Notes under the pieces: model-generated
Told to the model about the DNA's origin: nothing
Databases searched by the model: none
Seen by the model: only the letters and a program-made list of their open reading frames with translations
Shown here: piece after piece, positions 53,635 through 60,123 of the stretch
Layout of the letters: each line of letters begins with the position of its first letter
Numbering within the stretch: the first letter of the stretch is position 1
Assembly (NCBI GenBank): GCA_963730285.1
Contig: CAVSQY010000008.1
Coordinates: 281,880 to 345,879, forward strand
Origin: JARDZU01 sp963730285
Lineage (GTDB): Bacteria; Actinomycetota; Acidimicrobiia; Spongiisociales; ZC4RG35
Reading direction: 5' to 3'
DNA: 64,000 nucleotides
Made by a program: the position numbers and the translations under genes

Positions 53635-54218
53635 CGGATCCACTGGTCCCGGTCGGTGACGGCCATACCGAGCTGTCCGAAGAGGACCGCCTCGGGCTCG
53701 TTCCGACCTACATAGCGACTCGCGACGAACTGTTCGACGCCGAACAGCGCAACATTGCTCAAGCGCTGCTACGCCGACCGCCCACCGTCGCCAAGCTCCT
53801 AGATGACAAGTTCCTCCGTGACCTACACAAGGCGATGTTCGACCAGATCTGGGATTGGGCGGGTCGCTATCGACTTCGGGAGGCGAACATCGGGGTCGAC
53901 CCCAACCGAATTCCCTCTGCGATCCGGAAACTTGTCGATGACACCAAAGCTTGGATCGAGTACGGCACGTACGAACCCGACGAACTCGCCGTCCGGTTCC
54001 ACCACCGCCTGGTGGCCATCCATCCGTTCCCAAACGGCAACGGCCGCCACGGGCGAATCGCCGCCGACTGTCTGATCACGTCACTCGGTCGTGAACCATT
54101 CGGGTGGGGAGTCGGACTCGATGTCGACACTGACGAACTGAGGGCGGTCTACCGTGTTGCGTTGCAGCGTGCCGACGGTGGCGACATCGCTGAACTCCTC
54201 GCTTTCGCCCGCACGTGA
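53631..54218 (+). CDS. Fic-domain protein, 'mobile mystery protein B' family
   Basis: This 195-residue protein starts at a GTG overlapping the HTH gene stop (GTGA); MTDPLxP-type starts are usual in this family. The Fic motif HPFPNGNGRHGR is complete with catalytic His. LVPTYIATRDELFDAEQRNI near the start is a family hallmark. Fic enzymes transfer AMP or other nucleotides from NTPs to target proteins. With its HTH partner it forms a probable toxin-antitoxin-like unit carried by integrating elements. Confidence 0.9.
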   Translation: MTDPLVPVGDGHTELSEEDRLGLVPTYIATRDELFDAEQRNIAQALLRRPPTVAKLLDDKFLRDLHKAMFDQIWDWAGRYRLREANIGVDPNRIPSAIRKLVDDTKAWIEYGTYEPDELAVRFHHRLVAIHPFPNGNGRHGRIAADCLITSLGREPFGWGVGLDVDTDELRAVYRVALQRADGGDIAELLAFART

Positions 54219-54272
54219 CTACACCTCCAGGGGGGTCAAGCGAGCGAAGTGGCTTCGACCCGTATCCACTCG

Positions 54273-54283
54273 ACGCACGATGG
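54273..54283 (+). repeat. 11-bp unit left of att repeat 2 (same family as units at repeat 1)
   Basis: ACGCACGATGG differs by one base from ACGCGCGATGG and stands at -60 relative to att repeat 2, versus -61 for the matching unit at repeat 1. It probably marks the left arm of the second junction. Confidence 0.45.
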
Positions 54284-54299
54284 GATCGAGCCCAGACCA

Positions 54300-54323
54300 A
54301 GGGCCGCCCCTTTGGACGGCCCT
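54300..54323 (-). terminator. Terminator-like hairpin next to tRNA-Pro remnant (copy 2)
   Basis: AGGGCCG pairs with CGGCCCT, plus a further imperfect extension, in the same place relative to att repeat 2 as the stronger hairpin at 49969-49994. The sequence is different but the architecture is equal. Confidence 0.5.
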
Positions 54324-54332
54324 GACCTGGTG

Positions 54333-54391
54333 TTTCTGAGTCGGGACGGCCGGATTCGAACCGACGACCTCAGCGTCCCGAAAGATGTCGG
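54333..54391 (-). repeat. Att repeat 2: 3' half of tRNA-Pro(CGG)
   Basis: This is identical to 50001-50059 except for one base in the variable loop. On the minus strand it holds anticodon loop TTCGGGA, T-arm and acceptor strand, but the 5' tRNA half is missing. It separates the Fic-bearing unit from the ABC-3C/relaxase unit. Confidence 0.85.
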
Positions 54392-54476
54392 GCTGTTTTT
54401 CGTCGTATCGCTACGGACGAATTACCAGGTCAGAGCGTATGAGCGGACTGGCATGGACCCCTCCAATTGTGGGCGG

Positions 54477-54498
54477 ATGTTCGATAAATGTTCGACGA
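54477..54498 (+). repeat. Two 11-bp tandem units right of att repeat 2
   Basis: ATGTTCGATAA is followed directly by ATGTTCGACGA. They start 144 bases after the start of att repeat 2, the same offset as the 50145-50166 pair from repeat 1, but the sequence differs. This suggests arm sites of a different integrase. Confidence 0.6.
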
Positions 54499-54604
54499 AG
54501 GTCGCTAAAAGTGACGCTATTTCGGATCACCCATCCCGCCTCGTTCTGACTTACGATCCTTTGGATGGTTGTTTTCTCACTCATTCCCTCTCGGAGTCTC
54601 GCCA

Positions 54605-54856
54605 ATGGCCGATGAACCCATCGACCTCGCCGCCGCGCGGGAGCAGACCCTTGAGGTGATCCGGAAGGAGTATCCCCCATTGCTCACGTCGGCACACGTC
54701 GCCGAGCTCATGCAATGCACCATCTGGGAGGTGCGGGACCAAGTCCACCGAGGCGAGCTGCCAGCGGTGCGTTGGGGTCAGCAGTTCCGCTTCTTCCGCG
54801 AGGAGGTCCTCGCCGTTCTACTCAATCGGCCGGCTGGGCGGGACGAGGCTGATTGA
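54605..54856 (+). CDS. Excisionase-like HTH protein 1
   Basis: This 83-residue protein starts at the ATG at 54605 (MADEPIDLAAAREQ). The HTH_17/MerR-like winged helix is LLTSAHVAELMQCTIWEVRD, QVHRGELPAVRWGQQFRFFR, EEVLAVLLNRP. These short proteins are recombination directionality factors or element regulators. It is followed after one base by another such gene. Confidence 0.75.
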   Translation: MADEPIDLAAAREQTLEVIRKEYPPLLTSAHVAELMQCTIWEVRDQVHRGELPAVRWGQQFRFFREEVLAVLLNRPAGRDEAD

Positions 54857-54857
54857 C

Positions 54858-55118
54858 GTGTCCGACGAGAACCCTGAGATCACATACGAGAAGTGGTATC
54901 CAGACGTGCCACCGGTTATGGACAGCCAAGAGCTCGCCGATCTGCTGTCGGCGTCGGACCAAGTGATCAGGACTTGGGCTCGTGAGGGGGTGATCCCCTC
55001 CCACCGCGCTCCCGGCGCCCGCAAGTTCAAATTCCTCCGCCACGAGATATTCCAGTGGCTCGTCGAGAATCGGTACGAACCAGAGGATGGCCCTCCGAAT
55101 CTGCATAAACCCGAATAG
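54858..55118 (+). CDS. Excisionase-like HTH protein 2
   Basis: This 86-residue protein has a GTG start. The HTH_17 domain is VMDSQELADLLSASDQVIRT, WAREGVIPSHRAPGARKFKF, LRHEIFQWLVENR. It may form a pair with the preceding gene. An unrelated-looking excisionase also stands next to the integrase at 63439, so these two may be regulators rather than the active excisionase. Confidence 0.75.
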   Translation: MSDENPEITYEKWYPDVPPVMDSQELADLLSASDQVIRTWAREGVIPSHRAPGARKFKFLRHEIFQWLVENRYEPEDGPPNLHKPE

Positions 55119-55224
55119 CGGATATTCCTCGGGAGCCACGCGCTGCACTATTCAAGAGGGACCAGCCGGTGGCCGATTCCAGGTTTCTGGAAAGCGAGGG
55201 CGATACCGTGATCATCCTCCCCCT

Positions 55225-56385
55225 ATGACATCTCAGGATCCGCTCGAACTCTCGGCGCCCGACACGGGCGGCTCAGACGCGGTGGCGGGCTTTCTCTATC
55301 AAGCCCGAGTAGCTCTGCCGTACGTCCTATCGCTGGGGATTCAAGACGACATTGATTTGGTTGTATGCGAGCACTTCGAGGACGTTGCACTGCTCCACGC
55401 AGACGGAACTTGGACGTTCGCGCAGATCAAGAGCCGGAACCCGGGCCAGGGCCCGTGGACGCTCGCGCAGGTGTGTGAGAAAGGTGGAGGAGCGTTTAGA
55501 AGTCTTCTTCGAACACATCGAGTCATGGCGGGACGAACCTTTGCCTACCGACTAGGTGCATGGCTGGAGGGCCCTGTCTCGGTACGTGACCCCCTCAACA
55601 AGATCAAACAGGGCGATCCACTCGAGGACTCAGAGCTGCAGGTTCTGGCCGACCGACTTGAGACGGACACTGCAGAGTGCCTCGGGTTTCTTAGCCGACT
55701 TCATGTGAAAGAGCAGCGACCTCACGACGCAATCTCTGCGACAAACATGCGGATCCTCGGTTCAAATAGAGGATCCCTCACCTATGAGGAGATCGAGCAC
55801 ATAAATACTGACCTAGAGAAGAGAATCCTGGATGCCATGAGCGGAGAGGTCTTGGTAAACGACTGGCTCTCGCTCGATCCACCCGATCTAAGTGAGCGCC
55901 TCGGATCCAAGGTGATAACTCGGGAATCCTTGGCTGTGCTCGTCGCCAGACTGAGGGGCCCAGCTCGGACGCTCCTGAAGAGAGTGGCGAGTATCGATGA
56001 GCCCCTTCCGACGCGCTTGGTGGAGAAGCTGCTGGCAGGCGGCGCAGATGATGCGATCGTGTCTGTGGCGATGCGACGACGCGCTGACGTCCATCTTCAC
56101 ATTAGGTCCCAGCTGAGCGCGACCATGTGGCAGGACCAGAGTGCCATCGAACTCGAAGATGTCGAGGAGAGGATTCTCACGCTAATGGCAGGCCTCCACG
56201 GAAGGCACAAGAGTGAGCCCTCACCAGCGGCTGCAATGTTCGATGACGCCGTGCGCCAGCTCACTGCAGCTCCAGACACATTCGATCCAGGTCGAATGTT
56301 CCAAACCGACCCGTTCCTCCTCGTGGGCTTGGCTGCAGACCTGTCTGATCGGTGCCTTTTTCATTGGGGACTACAGAATGCCTAA
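55225..56385 (+). CDS. ABC-3C system effector, DUF4297-like nuclease
   Basis: This 386-residue protein starts at the ATG at 55225. The N-terminal GGSDAVAGFLYQARVALPYV and VCEHFEDVALLHADGTWTFA followed by QIKSRN form a restriction-endonuclease-like core (E, ED, QxK) as in the DUF4297 family. The C-terminal 250 residues are helical and probably link to the other components. It overlaps the next gene by eight bases. In known ABC three-component systems this gene encodes the toxic effector; here nuclease activity is inferred from motifs. Confidence 0.82.
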   Translation: MTSQDPLELSAPDTGGSDAVAGFLYQARVALPYVLSLGIQDDIDLVVCEHFEDVALLHADGTWTFAQIKSRNPGQGPWTLAQVCEKGGGAFRSLLRTHRVMAGRTFAYRLGAWLEGPVSVRDPLNKIKQGDPLEDSELQVLADRLETDTAECLGFLSRLHVKEQRPHDAISATNMRILGSNRGSLTYEEIEHINTDLEKRILDAMSGEVLVNDWLSLDPPDLSERLGSKVITRESLAVLVARLRGPARTLLKRVASIDEPLPTRLVEKLLAGGADDAIVSVAMRRRADVHLHIRSQLSATMWQDQSAIELEDVEERILTLMAGLHGRHKSEPSPAAAMFDDAVRQLTAAPDTFDPGRMFQTDPFLLVGLAADLSDRCLFHWGLQNA

Positions 56386-56890
56386 CGACCACGCCCTTCT
56401 CGTTGAAGGCGAGGGCCGCCTACTTCTGCTGATATCAGCCTTCGGCGATAAGGGAATCGAGGGACGCACCAAGCTGGCCAAGTTGGACTTCTTCATCCGA
56501 TACCCAGCGTATCTATGGAGAGCACTGCAGATCCGTGCACCTCAAGAGAACCGGCAGGTCGAGGGCATCGAGGATGCGGGGCCGATTGAATCACGAATGA
56601 TCCGTTATCGGTACGGACCCTGGGATCCCTCATACTTCACCCTCCTCGGGAGACTGATCGGACGAGGAATGGTTGGCGTGGTACCAGGGAGACGCGCATT
56701 TCGGTATCGCGCGACAGACCAAGGTCGACAGACTGCGGCCCTTCTCGCCAGTCATGACGCCTGGGAGTCGACCCAATCTCGCTGCAAGCTTGTGAAACGA
56801 CACCTCGATCTTCAGGGATCAACACTGAAGGACTTCGTCTATGCACACTTCCCGGAGGTCAGCTCCGCGAGATGGGGTGAAGAGCTGTGA
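56378..56890 (+). CDS. ABC-3C system middle component
   Basis: This 170-residue protein starts at the ATG at 56378 inside the effector 3' end. Features are LLLLISAFGDKGIEGRTKLA followed by KLDFFIRYP, and RYRYGPWDPSYFTLLGRLIG, resembling winged-helix middle components of ABC-3C loci. It overlaps the ATPase start by four bases, so the three are co-translated. The role is likely an adaptor between ATPase and effector. Confidence 0.78.
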   Translation: MPNDHALLVEGEGRLLLLISAFGDKGIEGRTKLAKLDFFIRYPAYLWRALQIRAPQENRQVEGIEDAGPIESRMIRYRYGPWDPSYFTLLGRLIGRGMVGVVPGRRAFRYRATDQGRQTAALLASHDAWESTQSRCKLVKRHLDLQGSTLKDFVYAHFPEVSSARWGEEL

Positions 56891-58764
56891 GGCTCCGGGT
56901 CGATCAGGTATCTCTCGTCGAAGGCGATCGGACTGTTGACTTCAGGCCCGGTCTCAATGTGATCGATGGTCCAATAGCGACTGGAAAGACGACTCTTCTC
57001 AATCTATGTCGGATTCTCTTGGGATCCCAGATCCATGATCTCATCCCAGAACTCCGCGCTCTACCGGCTGTGAACGGCCGGCTCACGATCGGCGAGCGCC
57101 AATACGCAGTTTCACGGCCCCTCGTCAGCACACCCACCGCAGTGGTTGAGGTCGCTGAGATCGGTGGTGCAGGAGAGGGATGGCGCTTGCCTGTGAGACA
57201 GTCGACACCCGGGCTTGAAGAGACTTACCGTGCCTGGTTGCTGAGGATGCTCGGGTTGCCCAGTCTGCAGGTGCCGAGAGCTCCAACACAGCCCGAGAGT
57301 GATCCGACTCCAGTCACGATCGCCGACTATCTGAACTACTGCTTTCTCACCCAAGACGAGATCGACAACTCGGTCATGGGCCATCGCGATTTCTACCGCA
57401 ACATCAAACGCCGCTACGTCTTCGAAATCGTGTACGGAATGTACGACGTCCAGGCAGCAGCGCTTCAGGATCGACTCCGCGAAGCCGCCCAAAGCCTGCG
57501 AGCAATCACAGCTGATGAAGCGGCTCTGGTCCAGCTCCTGACGGATACTCCTTGGGAGAACAGGAGCGAGCTGAAAGCTCAGCTGACCCGCCTTCAGGAG
57601 GTGCAGGTGGAGAATCTTGCCTCCTCCGATTCCCTCGTCGACCAAGCAACTGAGACCTTGCCTAGGTATGGGGGCCTCCGGCAGCGCGTTTCTGGCTTGG
57701 ACTCTCGAATATCCGACCTACAGGTCGAACTCACTCGTGAGCAAGCGGCAATCTCGGACCTCGAACAGCTCGCAGACGAGTTGCGAGCGCAGTCAGCTCG
57801 GCTCACCCGAGCCATCGTGGCCGAGACGACACTCGTCGACTTCGAGTTCACCGTCTGCCCCCGGTGTGGCTCACCGATCCGTGATCGAGGGGACGAAGAA
57901 CATTGTCGGCTTTGCCTTCAGGTATCTGACGAGCCGATCCATCGGGAGACTCTCATCAACGAGCAGGGTCTCATCTCCGATCAGATTGCTGAGACTGTCC
58001 AACTCATTAACCGCAGCAATGAGACAATCCGCGAAAGAGAGCGAGAGCTTGAAAGGCTAAGAAGAGAACGCGCCGAGGCTGCAACAGAGCTCGACACGGC
58101 TAGCAACACGTTCGTTTCTGACTCAGCCAGCCGCATTGCCAACCTCGCTGGTGAGAGATCTAGGCTCATCGAAGAGGAGAAACGCCTGCGGGATTATCTT
58201 CAGCTGTTCGATCGCGCCGAGAAACGCAGGAAACGGGCGGGTGCACTTCGCTCGGAGATCTCGGAACTCGAAGAGCAATTGGCCGAAGCTCGGTCTCTCA
58301 CGTCACAAGTGCTCGGCCGATTCGAATCCTTGGAAGCACGCTTCGATGAGCTACTCAGACGTTTCAACGCTCCGGAGTTTCCAACTTCTGAGCACGGTGG
58401 AAGAATTGATCGCCAGAGCCTCCTCCCAATTGTGGGCGGTAGGCGTTTCGACGAACTGAGCTCCCAGGGCCTCAAGGTTCTCGTGAACGTCGCGTATGCG
58501 CTGGCACATCAACTCACGGCTATTGAGCTGGAGCTACCACTTCCCAACTTGCTTTTAATAGACGGGTTGACCAGCAACCTGGGGCATGAAGGTGAGGACC
58601 GCGATCGGGTGCTTGGCATGTATTCGGTTTTGTCCGAAATCTCTCACGAATCAGGCGACAAGCTCCAGATCGTCGTGGCAGACAATGACGTCCCGCCCGA
58701 AGGGCAAACGTACGAAACGCTCACTCTTGGTCCTGAAAACCTCCTTGTAGGAACGGTGGATTAG
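56887..58764 (+). CDS. ABC-3C system Rad50-like ATPase (DUF3732-like)
   Basis: This 625-residue ATPase has a GTG start. Walker A is NVIDGPIATGKTTLLNL; the C-terminal half has LSSQGLKVLVNVAYALAH and Walker B LPNLLLIDGLTSNLG, with Gly where canonical ABC proteins have the catalytic Glu. About 330 residues of coiled coil lie between, with a zinc-hook-like turn CPRCGSPIRDRGDEEHCRLC at residues about 323-342. This layout is that of SMC/Rad50-type conflict ATPases. It probably senses invading nucleic acid or its processing and licenses the effector. Confidence 0.85.
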   Translation: MRLRVDQVSLVEGDRTVDFRPGLNVIDGPIATGKTTLLNLCRILLGSQIHDLIPELRALPAVNGRLTIGERQYAVSRPLVSTPTAVVEVAEIGGAGEGWRLPVRQSTPGLEETYRAWLLRMLGLPSLQVPRAPTQPESDPTPVTIADYLNYCFLTQDEIDNSVMGHRDFYRNIKRRYVFEIVYGMYDVQAAALQDRLREAAQSLRAITADEAALVQLLTDTPWENRSELKAQLTRLQEVQVENLASSDSLVDQATETLPRYGGLRQRVSGLDSRISDLQVELTREQAAISDLEQLADELRAQSARLTRAIVAETTLVDFEFTVCPRCGSPIRDRGDEEHCRLCLQVSDEPIHRETLINEQGLISDQIAETVQLINRSNETIRERERELERLRRERAEAATELDTASNTFVSDSASRIANLAGERSRLIEEEKRLRDYLQLFDRAEKRRKRAGALRSEISELEEQLAEARSLTSQVLGRFESLEARFDELLRRFNAPEFPTSEHGGRIDRQSLLPIVGGRRFDELSSQGLKVLVNVAYALAHQLTAIELELPLPNLLLIDGLTSNLGHEGEDRDRVLGMYSVLSEISHESGDKLQIVVADNDVPPEGQTYETLTLGPENLLVGTVD

Positions 58765-58783
58765 GTGGGTAGGTGGGACGAAG

Positions 58784-58798
58784 GAGGCCTGAAGCCTC
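58784..58798. terminator. Small hairpin between convergent genes
   Basis: GAGGC, a five-base loop and GCCTC lie between the ATPase stop (58764) and the convergent membrane-protein stop (58797). A weak terminator at best. Confidence 0.3.
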
Positions 58799-59543
58799 AA
58801 CCAGTGATCAACCGGAGAGACGGGCGATCGGCATCGGACTGCGGTGCAGAAACGAGAAACACCCTTTCCGATGTTCCCTCCAAGTCGCGGCGCGTGATTC
58901 GAAGCCGAAGCCGCAGGCCGTCACCGATCTCCAAGTAGGGCCCCCGATCGCGATTCGATATGAGCCCGTAGCCGTACCACTTGTCTCGGTGGACCACCGT
59001 ACTGGTATTGAGCACCGCCACTTCGTCGCGAGGGATGAATGCCTCAAGTCCCTCCCTCCCTTCCCACCCCATGCTCCAGGTCCGCGAGTTTCGAAGACCG
59101 GACCACTCTCCTGAAGCCATGAACTCACCGCCGGCGGACCGGTTTCGGATCTGGAGTTTCATGATGTAGACACGAGTTCCGCTACCCCATCCATGGTCTC
59201 TCGGGCGAGCCTTCGACGGGCGAAGGACTTCATACTCGATGCTCCACTCGTCCGATCGGGCCTGCTCGAGTTCGTTCCACGCAGCATTCCGTTGGCGATA
59301 AGGCACAACCACGAGCGCGTATGCGATGAAAGCGATGGCCCACAGCCCGGCCGCAAGAACCACTGGAAGGCCGTCCTCCGAGAAGGCTTCAGTCCACGTC
59401 AGCGATGGCCGGAGTATTTTGCGAGCCACCGTCGTTCCCCCGAGACCTAGAAGCGCGACGACAACGGCGACAGAGTATGCCGTCGTCCGGTGCCCAACAA
59501 TGTCGCGCCACGCCTGTCGCCAGACCGAGCGCCTCCTAGTCAT
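58797..59543 (-). CDS. Two-helix membrane protein of unknown function
   Basis: This 248-residue protein has two N-terminal helices (TTAYSVAVVVALLGLGGTTV and LPVVLAAGLWAIAFIAYALV) with a short loop. A soluble cytoplasmic domain of about 160 residues follows, containing WSGLRNSRTWSMGWEGREGL. I recognise no family. It faces the ABC-3C genes and is next to the toxin-antitoxin-like gene. It may be cargo of the same element. Confidence 0.65.
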   Translation of the reverse strand: MTRRRSVWRQAWRDIVGHRTTAYSVAVVVALLGLGGTTVARKILRPSLTWTEAFSEDGLPVVLAAGLWAIAFIAYALVVVPYRQRNAAWNELEQARSDEWSIEYEVLRPSKARPRDHGWGSGTRVYIMKLQIRNRSAGGEFMASGEWSGLRNSRTWSMGWEGREGLEAFIPRDEVAVLNTSTVVHRDKWYGYGLISNRDRGPYLEIGDGLRLRLRITRRDLEGTSERVFLVSAPQSDADRPSLRLITG

Positions 59544-59558
59544 GATCGGAAACGAGCA

Positions 59559-60071
59559 TCAGGTCCGAGGCCGGCGGGTCGCACGACCATATCTCTGCCG
59601 AGCTGCCTCGCCTGAAGTGCCGAGCATTGCTCCGATCGAGGCCCAGGAGTGGCCAGCTTCACGCGCGTCCCTGACTGCTCCCGTGACAGCTTTTTCAGCC
59701 TCGGCCCGGGCCAGAAAGGCCTTGCGAACTCTACGCAAGGCTATAGCGTCCCTGACCGCGTCTGGATCCGGCTCGTGATCCTCGAAACGAGCAGCTAGCT
59801 CCTCGGCCTGGTTGATGATCTCGTCAACGGTTCGTGGCATGGTCACCTTCAGGTACTTCGGGCGGGCTTTCATTGCATGGACCACGATCGGCCCGTCGTC
59901 GGTGTCGACGACGCCGATCTCGTAAAGGTTGCCGGCGCGGTCGGGTCCGATGAACATCGTCATTCTCTCGTCGAGGTCCCCGACGAGGATCGGGTTGTTG
60001 AAGGCGTGGAGGATGGTCTCATCGTTGACACCGTGCTTTCTCGCACTGTCGACAATTCGTGGCTGTATCAC
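59559..60071 (-). CDS. Fused toxin-antitoxin-like protein
   Basis: This is a 170-residue product. Residues 1-71 resemble small actinobacterial toxin-like proteins: ARKHGVNDETILHAFNNPIL, MTMFIGPDRAGNLYEIGVVD, IVVHAMKARPKYL. Residues from about 75 look like the partner antitoxin, beginning MPRTVDEIINQAEELAARFE and ending in an HTH-like AGHSWASIGAMLGTSGEAAR. The two are normally encoded by adjacent genes. Here the junction KYLKVTMPRTV reads through with no stop. This could be a natural fusion or a consequence of an indel. Confidence 0.6.
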   Translation of the reverse strand: MIQPRIVDSARKHGVNDETILHAFNNPILVGDLDERMTMFIGPDRAGNLYEIGVVDTDDGPIVVHAMKARPKYLKVTMPRTVDEIINQAEELAARFEDHEPDPDAVRDAIALRRVRKAFLARAEAEKAVTGAVRDAREAGHSWASIGAMLGTSGEAARQRYGRATRRPRT

Positions 60072-60123
60072 AAGTTACCTTGCCTGGCAGCACGCTGCAA
60101 GATAACTTGCGACGTCGCAGGAC

